Source: Aeoliella mucimassa
Lineage (GTDB): Bacteria > Planctomycetota > Planctomycetia > Pirellulales > Lacipirellulaceae
Assembly: GCF_007748035.1 (NCBI RefSeq)
Contig: NZ_CP036278.1
Location: 3,100,001 to 3,164,000 of the forward strand
Length of the DNA stretch: 64,000 nt
Reading direction: 5' to 3'
Positions 1 through 9,320 of this stretch are shown piece after piece. Position numbers and translations under genes: made by a program. The notes below the pieces were generated by a model. It saw only the letters and a list, made by a program, of their open reading frames with translations. It searched no databases and had not been told where the DNA came from. Position 1 is the first letter of the stretch; each line of letters opens with the position of its first letter.

Positions 1-36
1 CCTCTTTTAGGAGTGCGACCCCAGGGGGCTAATACC

Positions 37-654
37 ATGCTTTTCCGAACCGTCGCTTTGCTCTTAGCATCGTTCGCAATACCACTGCTGTCGCAAGCAG
101 AGATAACGTGGAGCGGGGATATCGATCCGAGTGATCCGACAACGTGGGGGAGCAATGATATTGCATACATCGGCGGAGTTGGAGAAGGAACGATTGCTGT
201 CGATGGCGGGAGTGAATTATTCTCGCATGATTCCTATCTCGGCTTAGAGCTTGGTTCCATGGGTACAGTAGTCATTTCTGGGGACGGTTCTCAATGGACC
301 AATGCCGAGCGGTTTGTTGTTGGAATCTATGGAGACGGGGAGCTCCGAGTAAACTCAGGAGGAGAATTCTACAGTGAATATAGCTCTCTGGGGTCTCATC
401 CCGGATCCTCAGGAGCAGTAACGATCTCTGGGGCTGACTCTATCTTTACGACTCATAGTTTTTCGGTAGGTGAATCTGGAAGCGGTGCTCTGCTGGTTGA
501 GGAAGGGGGGAAGGTTGTTAGTGATTTCGTAGAAATTGGATGGACACCTACCTCCTCAGGCACGGCAACCATCACCGGCGTCGGTTCGCAGTTGATAACG
601 ACTTCACTGAGGGTTGGGAATGGCCAGATTGACAATGGCTCACGGCCTTGTTGA
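37..654 (+). pseudogene. N-terminal fragment of giant PEP-CTERM/dockerin repeat protein
   Basis: 5' part of a surface protein gene cut by an IS at base 644. The ATG at 37 is preferred over the upstream GTG at 13 because a G-rich stretch lies 7-12 bases before it and it opens a signal peptide (hydrophobic run LLLASFAIPLL, then a cleavage-like SQA). After that come beta-solenoid-type repeats of the form TVxxSGxGSxWxxxxxxxVGxxGxGxLxV. The native sequence stops at base 643; the last codons, ending at 654, come from the IS. As it stands it could make a secreted product of about 205 residues. The three fragments (37-643, 1688-4815, 5978-6754) total 4512 bases, exactly 1504 codons, so the intact protein had 1503 residues. 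Function is unknown; an exported, cell-surface or matrix role is inferred from the signal peptide and C-terminal sorting signal. Confidence 0.85.
635..643. repeat. 9-bp target site duplication, left copy (IS903-group element)
   Basis: ATGGCTCAC lies directly before the left end of the element and recurs at 1679-1687 directly after its right end. Nine bases is the usual duplication length of the IS903 group. Confidence 0.9.
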
Positions 655-670
655 ACAATTAGTCACAAAC

Positions 671-718
671 CTCCGTAAAAACTAACGTGGAATGGAACCA
701 CGTACCTTTTTTACGGAG
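671..718 (+). promoter_or_regulatory. Long stem covering the transposase ribosome binding site
   Basis: Bases 671-681 (CTCCGTAAAAA) are the exact reverse complement of 708-718, and a second stem (685-690 with 698-703) lies inside. The right arm contains ACGGAG (713-718), the likely Shine-Dalgarno of the transposase whose ATG is at 726. A transcript entering from outside the IS would fold this site away, whereas one started inside the left arm would not. IS10 and IS50 are known to use this kind of protection; its use here is inferred. Confidence 0.6.
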
Positions 719-725
719 ATCGAAC

Positions 726-1667
726 ATGGCTACGAAAGAAAAACGAACCTACAAAGTCACGAACTGGAAGGAGTATAACAAGTCGCTCATCGAGCGTGGA
801 AACATCACTATTTGGTTTAGCGACGAGGCGTTGGAGAACTGGGAACATCCTAACGACCAGACAAAAGTCGGTCGCCCTTTTGTCTTCAGCGATACGGCGA
901 TCGAGTGCTTGCTGACGATTCGCGAACTGCTGAAACTTCCCTATCGGCAGACTGAGGGATTCGGCCGCTCGCTGGTGGCGATGTTGGGCGTCGAGGCAGC
1001 GATTCCCAATTATTCTTCGCTCGCCAAGCGAGCCAGCAAGCTGAATGTTTCGCTCGATATCGCTAACAAGAGGGGCGACATCGATATCGTGGTGGATAGC
1101 ACCGGCATGAAAGTGTTTGGCGAGGGCGAATGGAAGATGCGGACGCATGGCAAGTCGAAGCGGCGGACATGGCGGAAGCTGCATTTGTCGGTGAATCCTG
1201 ACACCCGCGAGATTGTGGCGGAGATTTTGACCGAGAACAGTTGCCACGATGCCGATGCGGTTCCCGAAATGCTGGAGCAGGTGGAGCAGCCCGTAAAAAA
1301 GTTTCACGGCGACGGTAGTTACGACAAGTGGAAGGTTTATGAAGGGCTGGAATCCGAAGGCATTGAGCCGGTGATTCCGCCGCAGCACAACGCCAAGATC
1401 AAACAACATGGCAACTCTGCGGAGGAGCCTTTGCCCCGGGACGAGGCAATTCGTCAGATTCGACGCAAGGGGCGTAGGAGTTGGAAAGAGGAAGTGGGCT
1501 ATCATCGTAGAAGCTTGGCGGAAACGACCATGTACCGAGTGAAACAAAGCTTTGGGAGCCATCTCAAAAACCGAGTATTCGAAAACCAACAAACGGAAGC
1601 CCGCTTGCGCTGTAAAATCATCAATCAATTCACCCAACTCGGGCTTCCACAGTTCGAGTGGAGTTAG
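726..1667 (+). CDS. IS5-family transposase (IS903 group)
   Basis: DDE transposase of 313 residues. The N-terminus KRTYKVTNWKEYNKSLIERG followed by ITIWFSDEA is the typical start of IS903-type transposases, with the DDE_Tnp_1-like core after it (IVVDSTGMKVFGEGEW; FHGDGSYD; and the late ...RRSLAETTMYRVKQ region holding the last acidic residue). The ATG at 726 is chosen over the ATG at 687 because ACGGAG lies 7 bases upstream and homologues start at this MATKEK-type position. No frameshift or internal stop is seen, so the enzyme looks functional. Confidence 0.92.
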   Translation: MATKEKRTYKVTNWKEYNKSLIERGNITIWFSDEALENWEHPNDQTKVGRPFVFSDTAIECLLTIRELLKLPYRQTEGFGRSLVAMLGVEAAIPNYSSLAKRASKLNVSLDIANKRGDIDIVVDSTGMKVFGEGEWKMRTHGKSKRRTWRKLHLSVNPDTREIVAEILTENSCHDADAVPEMLEQVEQPVKKFHGDGSYDKWKVYEGLESEGIEPVIPPQHNAKIKQHGNSAEEPLPRDEAIRQIRRKGRRSWKEEVGYHRRSLAETTMYRVKQSFGSHLKNRVFENQQTEARLRCKIINQFTQLGLPQFEWS

Positions 1668-1678
1668 TCAACAAGGCC

Positions 1679-1687
1679 ATGGCTCAC
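1679..1687. repeat. 9-bp target site duplication, right copy
   Basis: Second copy of ATGGCTCAC, flanking the right end of the IS903-group element. Confidence 0.9.
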
Positions 1688-4600
1688 TGACAGTCGCACA
1701 TGGAGGGGTGGTTACAACCGGCAGATTGCAAGCTTCCTTGGACGACCTCTATGGCGATGGCACCATTCACGTAAGCTCAAGCGTCTTGCTTGATGCTAAT
1801 TTGAGGTATGACGCTTCAAGTGGTAACGAGATAATCACAAGTTTCGGTTCAGGTGGTTTGCTCAACATAGCGGTCGGTAATCGACTAGATTTAGGCTGGA
1901 GATCCCACGGTAGTTTAGAGATTGTCGAGGGAGCAATACTAACTAGTGGCGCCAGCGATTTAGGCCGAAACATAAACACCAGTGGCACAGTGAATGTTAG
2001 TGGCCCTAACTCTCAGTGGACTATAAGTAGTTTACTGTCCATCGGCGGCAATGGTACTGGAGCACTCACCGTGGAGGATGGAGGAGTGGTCACCACACGC
2101 AGTTTGCAAGCTTCGCTTGACGACCTGCACGGTGATGGCACGGTCAACGTGACTGATGGTGCCTTGCTTGATGCTACCTTGGACTTCAACACCTCGACGG
2201 GAACGAAGCAGGAGTTTCGCTTTGGTTCAGGTGGTACGCTGTTTCTCGAAACCGGCTCCGATATCTTAGGGGTGGGGTACAAATCCAATGGAAGTTTATC
2301 AATATCCGACGGCATTGCCATCTCTAGCGATAGGGGCTATCTAGGGCTCTTGCCTGGCTCTGCTGGTTCGGCAGTGGTAACAGAACCTGGTTCCGAATGG
2401 TCGCTAACTGACAGTCTTGCAGTCGGTGTCTCTGGTAATGGCTCTCTCCTCATCGATGCAGGGGGAGAGGTTAGTAATAGCTCTGGTACCATTGGATCTT
2501 CTGAAGGTTCAATCGGTACGGTAACGGTTACTGGCCCCGGCTCCAGATGGGACAACAGCTTTGGCCTTTGGGTCGGCTCTTATGGGAGTGGAAGCCTTCG
2601 AGTAGAAGACGGAGGGCAGGTCACCAGTTGGTTTTCGAACATTGGCAATGAGGAGGGAGCTACCGGAGTGGTCACCATCACTGGTATTGGCTCGCAGTGG
2701 ACGAACGATTCTGATCTCCACGTTGGACGTAGTGGACATGGATCCCTGACAGTTGAAGATGGAGGGCAAGTAATTACCAAAGTACTCTATGCATCTTTGG
2801 ATGACCTTCATGGAAATGGTAGCATTACCGCGACTGAGGGAGCGGTACTTGATGCCGACTTGTACCTTAGTGCGTCGAGTGGAAACGTGATCACCACCAC
2901 CTTTGGTGCTGGTGGTACTTTAGTCATCGAAACTAGTCGTAGTGTGTTTGGGGTGGGATGCAAAGACAAGGGAACTGTAATCATATCCGACGGAACCGAA
3001 ATCTCTAGTGACAGAGGCTATCTTGGGTATATGCCTGGATCCGATGGTGCAGCAACAGTAACTGGATCTGGATCGAAATGGACTTCCAATGCACTTTGGA
3101 TAGGTCGCGGCGGTAATGGATCATTACTTGTAGAAGCGGGAGGGCAAGTTGATTCTTCTTCAGGTTACTTGACAGGCTCTTCATGTGCAGCAACCATCAC
3201 TGGAGCAGGTTCTCTATGGAGCGCTAGTTCAAGGCTTGAAGTTGGTGGGTCTAATGAAGCAACCCTTTTGGTGCAAGATGGGGGGCAGGTTCATAGTGGC
3301 TACAGCGTGATTGGGAACAGCCGTGATTCCACAGGCCTAGCAATTGTCACTGGTAACGATTCCCAGTGGATTGCAGGCTCTTTAAGCGTTGGTGCGTATG
3401 GCAATGGAACACTATTGGTAGAAGATGGCGGTCAGGTCTCCAGCAATTTTTCCATAACCCTAGGCGAGTCTCTCGGTTCGACGGGACACACAACCATCTC
3501 AGGTCCTGGTTCGCAATTGACCATTGGCAGCAATCTCTACGTTGGTAGATCTGGAACTGGAGTACTAACTGTCGACAACGGAGGGCAAGTTGTTGCCAAT
3601 ACTCTCTATGCTGCGATAGAAGATCTGCATGGCGATGGTACGATTGCTGCGACCAATGGAGCCGTTCTCGACGCTGATATACAAATTGACGCGACTAGCG
3701 GTTCCACTCAGGAGTTTGAATTTGGATCGGGAGGTACACTGACAGTCGCATTGCAAGGATATACGTTGGGTGTGGGGAGTCAGAAGCAAGGCAGCTTGAC
3801 AATTTCTAATGGAGCGGTAGTAGCGAATGGATCTGGACACCTCGGCTACCACCATGGCTCCGATGGATCAGCAATCATTACTGGTGCCGGGTCGGTATGG
3901 GATCTCCGCAGTTTTCTTACCATTGGTCGCCAAGGAGACGGATCGATGCTGGTCGAAGCGGGAGGCGAAATCCGCAGTAATATTGCTCGTTTAGGTTTAG
4001 AATCGGGGGCTTCGGGTACGGTGTCTGTTACGGGCGCGGAATCGTTGTGGACCAGCAGTTCCATAACTATCGGTAGCGCGGGGAGCGGATCGCTGACGGT
4101 CGAAAACGGAGGGCAAGTTATTACGAGTTCGCTCTCTATCGGTAGTGCGGGGAGCGGATCGCTCACGGTAGAAACCGGAGGGCAAGTTATCACGGGTTCG
4201 CTCTCTGCATCGCTAAACGATCTTCATGGAGATGGCTCCATTATCGCAACCACTGGGGCCGTTCTTGATGCCGATATTCGTTTCGATTCTACGAGCGGAA
4301 CAACAAGAGAGTACAGTTTCGGCACTGGCGGCACCTTGACTGTTCAGTGGGACGGTGGACCTCTAGGAGTGGGCAATAAAGAAGAAGGGAGTCTGGTAAT
4401 TACCGATGGGATTATGATGTCCAGTTCCGGCGGTATACTGGGACGCAGTTACGGCTCTACTGGTACTGCTATTGTCAGTGGAGCAGGTACTCAATGGAAC
4501 AGCGTCATTGGCACCATTGTTGTCGGTGCGAACGGTAGTGGGGCACTTATGGTGGAAGCAGCAGGAGCAGTCAACGCACTACATGGCAATGTCGGGGAGA

Positions 4601-4815
4601 GGCGTTATTCGAGGGGATCGGCAACCATTTCCGGTGTCGGCTCCTTGTGGGATAGCTATGACCTTAATATCGGTGTTAGTGGTGACGGGGCATTCGCAAT
4701 AGAGACGGGTGGTCAGGCTCGCAGTGTATTGGCCACTTTAGGAACCAATTCTGATTCTACTGGTGTAGCAGTTGTTAGTGGTGCAGACTCTGTATGGAGT
4801 ATCGACAATTCCCTA
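1688..4815 (+). pseudogene. Central fragment of giant repeat protein (beta-solenoid repeats)
   Basis: About 1040 codons in the frame of codon position 1690, with no start of its own; it is the middle of the interrupted surface protein. It is built from short units (G-S-x-W ... VGxxGxGSLxVEDGGQV) grouped in larger super-repeats, each opened by a segment like ASLDDLHGDGxI..GAVLDAD, at about 1735, 2107, 2791, 3606 and 4204. Such Gly/Ser/Val repeats usually form a right-handed beta-solenoid, as in autotransporter passengers. Codon use is visibly more AT-rich than in the surrounding housekeeping genes. The 3' end is cut by the IS630 element after base 4815. Confidence 0.85.
4068..4205 (+). repeat. 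Tandem 69-bp duplication inside the repeat protein
   Basis: Two adjacent 69-bp copies (23 codons, SIGSAGSGSLTVE(N/T)GGQVIT type) that differ at only about six positions. They are far more alike than the other repeats, so this is a recent in-frame expansion. Confidence 0.75.
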
Positions 4816-4832
4816 GTACGTCGTCCCGGAAG

Positions 4833-5932
4833 TCATTTCCTATAGAGTTCAGGGAAGACGCGTTTGGCGTCTTTTCGATGGAAGGTCCAATTGATTTTGA
4901 TTTTCTTCCGATTGCGGTCGCGTGAACAGTGGGAGAGTTCGCTTTGAACCTTGTCGAGCGAAGCCAACCGACGTCCCAGGCATTGTCGCTGTATGGCCGA
5001 GATTTCGATCTCGGCCATGTTGAGCCAACTGGCATGCTTGGGGGTAAAATGCCACACAATCCGCTCCAGCATTGGCCGAGCCGCCTCCTCGCCAAAGGTT
5101 TCGATCAACGACTTCTCGTTGTGCGTGTTGAGGTTGTCCATCACCAGATGAACCCGCTCTGCGTCGGGATAGCGCTTCAAGAGGTCGCGGACGAACCGGG
5201 CGAAGTCGGCTCGCTTGCGGTGACGCTTGGCCTGAACGAATCGCTTGCCCGCCTTCGGCTCGACCGCCACGAACACGCTGCAGGTTCCGCAGCGGCGGTA
5301 CTCGTAGTCCTGCTTCGCGATCTTGCCGGGTGCCGCGGGCTCGGGCGGCCGCGCGTCGTCGACCCTCTGATAGGGCTGCTCGTCGAGGCAGACGACCGGC
5401 TCGTTCGGGTCGAGCGGCTTCTCGTACTGCTCGAGGACGTCCTCCATCCGCTCACAGAACTCGTCGTTCAGCTTGGGCACGCACCAAGTTTTTTTCGCCA
5501 CGGCTTCAGGTCGTGTTCCTTGAGCCACAGCGAGACCTCCGTCACGCTGAGCGAATCGACGAAGCCTTCCTTCACCGCGTGCTCGCACAACAATTCCAGC
5601 GTCCAGCGAGCCCGTCCCTCGGGCGGCTCGCTGCACGCCAGGGCGATTACCTGTTGCTGCTGCCGCTTGGTGAACTCTGGGGGGCGGCCCGAGCGAGGCG
5701 CATCGTACACCGCCCGCTGGACGCCCTCTTCGCAGAACCGCTTTCGGACGGCTCGGACGTTGCGCGTCGTGCAGCCCACATGCTCGGCGATCTCTTCGTC
5801 GGTGCATCCCGAGTCCGATTTCAATAATATCTGGCAGCGACGCACCACTTGCGCCGCGCGGGCGCCTGAGCGTGCTAGCTGCTCCAAACCTCCACGGGCC
5901 TGGTGGTCCAGGCAAACAATGTGCTTTTTCAT
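4833..5932 (-). CDS. IS630 transposase, two overlapping frames joined by a probable -1 frameshift
   Basis: The first frame starts at 5932 ([14 protein letters not shown]) and ends at 5468. It carries the helix-turn-helix part ([18 protein letters not shown]) and runs to KPWRKK. The second frame continues as [11 protein letters not shown] and holds the DDE catalytic core: [20 protein letters not shown] and the glutamate of WLNMAEIEI, ending at 4833. The switch is at a run of seven A on the coding strand (complement of 5489-5495), read A AAA AAA C, a classic -1 slippery site. The joined product KPWRKKTWCVP matches the expected IS630 sequence and would be about 365 residues. An alternative is a simple inactivating indel; the position on a slippery run favours programmed shifting. 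Confidence 0.82.
5489..5495 (-). promoter_or_regulatory. Slippery A7 frameshift site of the IS630 transposase
   Basis: Seven T on the plus strand, so seven A in the mRNA, exactly where the HTH frame and the DDE frame overlap. A -1 slip joins the two frames. Confidence 0.65.
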
Positions 5933-5977
5933 TCCGCAGCATATAGCAGCGGAATGGATTTCAGGAAAGACGTACTA

Positions 5978-6754
5978 GTCATCGGACAATCTGGTAGTGG
6001 TGCCTTGCAAATTGTGGCAGGGGGAGAAGTTCGCGCAGATTATTCCCTGTTAGGGAAATATTATGGCAGTTCCGGCACGGCTACGGTGACGGGAGCCGGC
6101 TCAAAATGGGTTCTCACCAAGAACGACACGGTTGGCAATGATAATACTGGCCTCCTGCGACTGGGATACAACGCAACTCTGCATATCTCAAACCAGGGAT
6201 TAGTTGCCCCTGAAGGTGGTCTAAGCATCGGTACATACAATAGCGAGGAAGCCTACGTCTCCATTACCACCGGTGGCCAGCTTGCCCTCTTCGGTGAGGC
6301 CGATGACTCCATCGACGAGTTCCTCGATCTGGTCGCAGGCACCGACGCCATTCGTTACTGGTCTACCGAACTCAACGATTGGGCGCACATAACCGAAGCT
6401 ACTTATGGCGACGACTACACGCTGGAGTACTTGACCTCCGGCGGGCTCGCTGGCTACACCGTGCTGACCGTCGGGACGCCTACGACGCCGGGCGATTTCA
6501 ATGGCGATGGACTCGTGAACCTGGCCGACTATACCGTGTGGCGCGACCATTTCGGGGCGACCGACGAGTCGTCCATTGGCTTTGCTGGTGACGGGCTCGC
6601 GGGCGTCGATCTCGCCGACTACGACTTATGGAAGGCCAATTTCGCTGCGGGCGACTCAGGCAACATCCCCCCTGCCCTGGTACCCGAGCCGAGTGCGATG
6701 CTGCTATCTCTAGCCGCCTTGCTGGGCTGGGGTGGACTGGCTCGTCGAGTTTGA
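5978..6754 (+). pseudogene. C-terminal fragment: dockerin-like segment and PEP-CTERM sorting signal
   Basis: 3' end of the interrupted surface protein, in frame once the IS630 element is removed. It has one more repeat unit ([29 protein letters not shown]), then two calcium-loop-like dockerin segments ([21 protein letters not shown] and [19 protein letters not shown]). It ends with VPEP, a hydrophobic segment and a terminal RR, the standard PEP-CTERM signal recognised by exosortases. An ATG-initiated frame starting at 5903 inside the IS runs into this part, so some expression of a fragment is possible, but it would lack a signal peptide. Confidence 0.85.
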
Positions 6755-6827
6755 GAACAAGCTTTTTAGAGTTGCATTGGTAGACGCAAAGCTGGTCGGT
6801 TCCGTGCACTTGGTTTTGTACTCGCAT

Positions 6828-6872
6828 AAAAAAACGCAGGTGCTGGCGACTCTTTGATCACCAGCACCTGCG
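6828..6872 (-). terminator. Intrinsic terminator downstream of rho
   Basis: Perfect 12-bp stem (6835-6846 with 6861-6872, arm CGCAGGTGCTGG) with a 14-base loop, followed on the minus strand by seven T (6828-6834). It lies about 50 bases beyond the rho stop codon. It can also fold on the plus strand behind the broken surface gene but lacks a T-run there. Confidence 0.85.
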
Positions 6873-6920
6873 GTGCGATTAATATTAGCACCCCTGACGA
6901 GGTGTGTTTGTTAGAGACGC

Positions 6921-8402
6921 TTAAGCCTCTTTCATGCTCATCAAGAACTCGGCGTTGGTCTTCGTCTTGCGAAGCCGATCGGTGAGCAGTTGCATCGCGT
7001 CGGGTGGGTTCATTTCGCTGAGCACTCGGCGGAGCATCGACACGCGACGATACTCTTCGGGGTCCATCAGCATTTCTTCGCGGCGAGTACCGCTGCGATC
7101 GATGTCGATGGCCGGCCAGATTCGCTTGTCGACCAGGCTACGGTCGAGCACGATTTCCTGGTTGCCGGTTCCCTTGAACTCTTCGAAAATCACCTCGTCC
7201 ATGCGGCTGCCGGTGTCGATCAGCGCGGTCGCGACAATCGTCAGCGAGCCACCCTCTTCGACCTTGCGGGCGGAGCCGAAGAACTTCTTCGGACGCTGCA
7301 TGGCGTTCGCATCGATACCGCCGGACAGGATCTTACCCGAGTTCGGGCACTCGGAGTTCCACGCCCGGGCCAGGCGAGTGATGGAGTCGAGGAAGATCAC
7401 AACGTCGCGGCCGTACTCGACCATCCGCTTCGCCTTCTCGATCACCATTTCGGAGACCTGGATATGGCGGGCAGCGGCCTCGTCGAACGTGCTGGAAATC
7501 ACTTCGCAGTTCGGGCCTTTGACCTCGCGCTCCATGTCGGTCACTTCCTCGGGGCGTTCGTCGATCAATAGCATGATGACGTAAGCCTCGGGGTAGTTCG
7601 CCAGCACGCTCTTGGCCATCTTCTGAAGCAGGATGGTTTTACCTGCTCGCGGCGGGCTGACGATCAACCCACGTTGGCCAAAGCCGATCGGCACTACCAT
7701 ATCGACCACACGCATGTCGATTTGGTCGCCACCGGTCTCCATGGTGATCCGTTCATCGGGATGCACCGGAGTAAGGTCGTCGAACGAAACCTTGCGGCTC
7801 AGTAGGTTGGGATCCTCGCCATTGATGGACTCGACCCGCAACAAGGCGAAGTAACGTTCGTTCTCCTTCGGTGGGCGGATGGTGCCACACACGGTGGCTC
7901 CGTCCTTCAGGCCGAAGCGACGAATCTGACTAGGAGAAACATAAATGTCGTCGGGACACGACAGGTAGTGGTAGTCGGGGCTTCGCAAGAATCCAAACCC
8001 ATCGGGCAGGATTTCAAGCGTGCCTTGTCCGACCATCATGCCTTGCAGCTTCACGCGTTCCTTGAGAATGCGGAAGATGAGGTCCTGCTTTTTGAGACCC
8101 GTGATGTCCTTTACCTGCTCGCGCTCTGCGGTGGCGATGAGCTCGGGCATCGACATTTGCTGCAGCTCGGCCACGTAGACGTTGCTGTCGAGCTTATCAC
8201 CCTTGGCGATAGAGGCTCCTGCTCGACGGACGCGTTCAGCGGCCTTATCGAGCTCTTCGGCGATGGTTAGAGGTTCTTCGCGATCGAGTTTAGCGAGTAG
8301 TTCGGGATCGATGTGGTGTCCATTAGTACCACTGTGACGCTTCCTGCGATGGGACGTGTGAGCACGGTCGCTCCGCGCTCCACGGCCAGACGTTTCGGCC
8401 AT
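6921..8402 (-). CDS. rho: Transcription termination factor Rho
   Basis: Hexameric RNA-dependent ATPase/helicase that ends transcription, 493 residues. The ATG at 8402 (MAETSG) is chosen because AGGAG lies 10 bases upstream; an upstream in-frame ATG at 8450 has no such site. Visible parts: a basic His/Arg-rich leader (residues 12-30), a Rho N-terminal helical segment (about 80-118), the cold-shock-like RNA-binding domain ([16 protein letters not shown], about 132-147), Walker A SPPRAGKT (249-256), and the Walker B region with [12 protein letters not shown]. The C-terminus includes the conserved [19 protein letters not shown]. It lies downstream of polA and coaE on the same strand, with a 240-base gap before it that may hold its own promoter. 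Confidence 0.97.
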   Translation of the reverse strand: MAETSGRGARSDRAHTSHRRKRHSGTNGHHIDPELLAKLDREEPLTIAEELDKAAERVRRAGASIAKGDKLDSNVYVAELQQMSMPELIATAEREQVKDITGLKKQDLIFRILKERVKLQGMMVGQGTLEILPDGFGFLRSPDYHYLSCPDDIYVSPSQIRRFGLKDGATVCGTIRPPKENERYFALLRVESINGEDPNLLSRKVSFDDLTPVHPDERITMETGGDQIDMRVVDMVVPIGFGQRGLIVSPPRAGKTILLQKMAKSVLANYPEAYVIMLLIDERPEEVTDMEREVKGPNCEVISSTFDEAAARHIQVSEMVIEKAKRMVEYGRDVVIFLDSITRLARAWNSECPNSGKILSGGIDANAMQRPKKFFGSARKVEEGGSLTIVATALIDTGSRMDEVIFEEFKGTGNQEIVLDRSLVDKRIWPAIDIDRSGTRREEMLMDPEEYRRVSMLRRVLSEMNPPDAMQLLTDRLRKTKTNAEFLMSMKEA

Positions 8403-8642
8403 GATGACGATGCTCCTGGAGAAGGATGTTGTTCCGGTTTGGCTACGCACAGAGGGCGCGGCCGGTGGGGGGATAAAGGGAAAAGTGACGGATGGGGGAA
8501 AGACGCGACTCGTACCGCCGTTGAGTCGTTTACTATTATTGCAGAAAGTAAGCTAAAAGGGAAAGTGAAATCTGGCACAAACTGGAAGGTACTTCGAAAA
8601 TTCATAATCGGCACAACCAGGATGCCACATTCATATTCTTGC

Positions 8643-9257
8643 TTAATCTCCTAATTGGGGAACCACGACCTCGTTCCAAAAGATGGCAACCTGCTCGCGG
8701 GTCTCTGCAAGGGTGCCGCTGTTCTCGATGGCCACATCGGCCCGGTGACGCTTAGTTGCTAGGGGTAATTGGGCATCTTCCCGGCGGTTGAGTTCGTCGA
8801 CCGACCAGCCTCGGCGAGCCGCATTCTCGATCCGCCGTTCGTCCGACGCCTTGACCATCAGTACCATGTCGCATTCAGTATCCCACCCTGCTTCGAGCAG
8901 CAGCGGCGCGTCGATAATGAATACATTATGGCCTTGGATCGCGAGTTGATCGCGATGCTCCTCAAGCAACAACCGGGTTCTCGGGTGGACTACCGACTCC
9001 AGGTACTTACGCTCTTCAACCGCTTGGGTCGACTTGCCAAACACCTGACGGGCGATAGCCGAACGGTTGATGCTCTCATCGGGGTACAGGATGCCAGGTC
9101 CCCAGCGATTGACCAGCAGCGTGCGGACTTCCGGGCTGTTGAGCACCTCGTGGGCTACTTTATCGGCATTGAGAACCACTGCTCCGCAGTCTGCTAGCAT
9201 TTCTGCGACGGTCGACTTACCGCTGGCGATGCCGCCGATGAGTCCAATAGTGAGCAT
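8643..9257 (-). CDS. coaE: Dephospho-CoA kinase
   Basis: Phosphorylates the 3'-OH of dephospho-CoA, the last step of coenzyme A synthesis; cytosolic, 204 residues, the normal family size. The P-loop GGIASGKST is at residues 8-16, followed by the family motif ADKVAHEVL (about 31-39) and the substrate-loop region VHPRTRLLLEEH. The start at 9257 gives the standard MLTIGLIGG opening. It begins 63 bases after the polA stop, consistent with co-transcription. Confidence 0.95.
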   Translation of the reverse strand: MLTIGLIGGIASGKSTVAEMLADCGAVVLNADKVAHEVLNSPEVRTLLVNRWGPGILYPDESINRSAIARQVFGKSTQAVEERKYLESVVHPRTRLLLEEHRDQLAIQGHNVFIIDAPLLLEAGWDTECDMVLMVKASDERRIENAARRGWSVDELNRREDAQLPLATKRHRADVAIENSGTLAETREQVAIFWNEVVVPQLGD

Positions 9258-9320
9258 GAGATGAGTTTCTTTAGTGGTAAGTATGAGTGCAACAAATTGG
9301 CCTTCGGCGGTCCGAGACGG

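Larger units (their letters stand above)
644..1678 (+). mobile_element. IS5-family (IS903 group) insertion sequence, complete
   Basis: A 1035-bp element with terminal inverted repeats: the left end begins GGCCTTGTTGA and the reverse complement of the right end begins with the same 11 bases. IS903 itself is known to start GGCTTTGTTGA, to be about 1057 bp and to give 9-bp duplications, all matching here. It carries one transposase gene. It sits inside the large repeat-protein gene; removing the element and one 9-bp copy joins codons as ...NGSLTVAHGG, which matches the neighbouring repeats. The intact ends, duplication and ORF suggest a recent insertion. Confidence 0.93.
4816..5975 (-). mobile_element. 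IS630-family insertion sequence, complete
   Basis: A 1160-bp element. The left end begins GTACGTC and the reverse complement of the right end begins identically; about 19 of the first 25 positions match. It is flanked by TA (4814-4815 and 5976-5977) in a CTAG target, and IS630 is known to insert at CTAG and duplicate TA. Removing the element plus one TA restores ...[11 protein letters not shown] in frame, which matches the SLxVGxxGxG repeat of the host gene. The element is clearly GC-richer than the gene it interrupts. The transposase stop codon lies inside the left terminal repeat. Confidence 0.92.

Noticed and set aside
711-1637. Long minus-strand frame (308 codons) inside the IS903-group element
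   Set aside because: It lies fully antisense to the transposase and has no family-like sequence; a shadow of the real gene.
5480-5942. N-terminal 150 codons of the long minus-strand frame across the IS630 element
   Set aside because: Arg/Gly/Ala-rich sequence out of frame with the HTH-encoding frame; only its part after the A7 run is real transposase.
4929-5978. 349-codon plus-strand frame in the IS630 element
   Set aside because: Antisense to the transposase, no recognisable domain.
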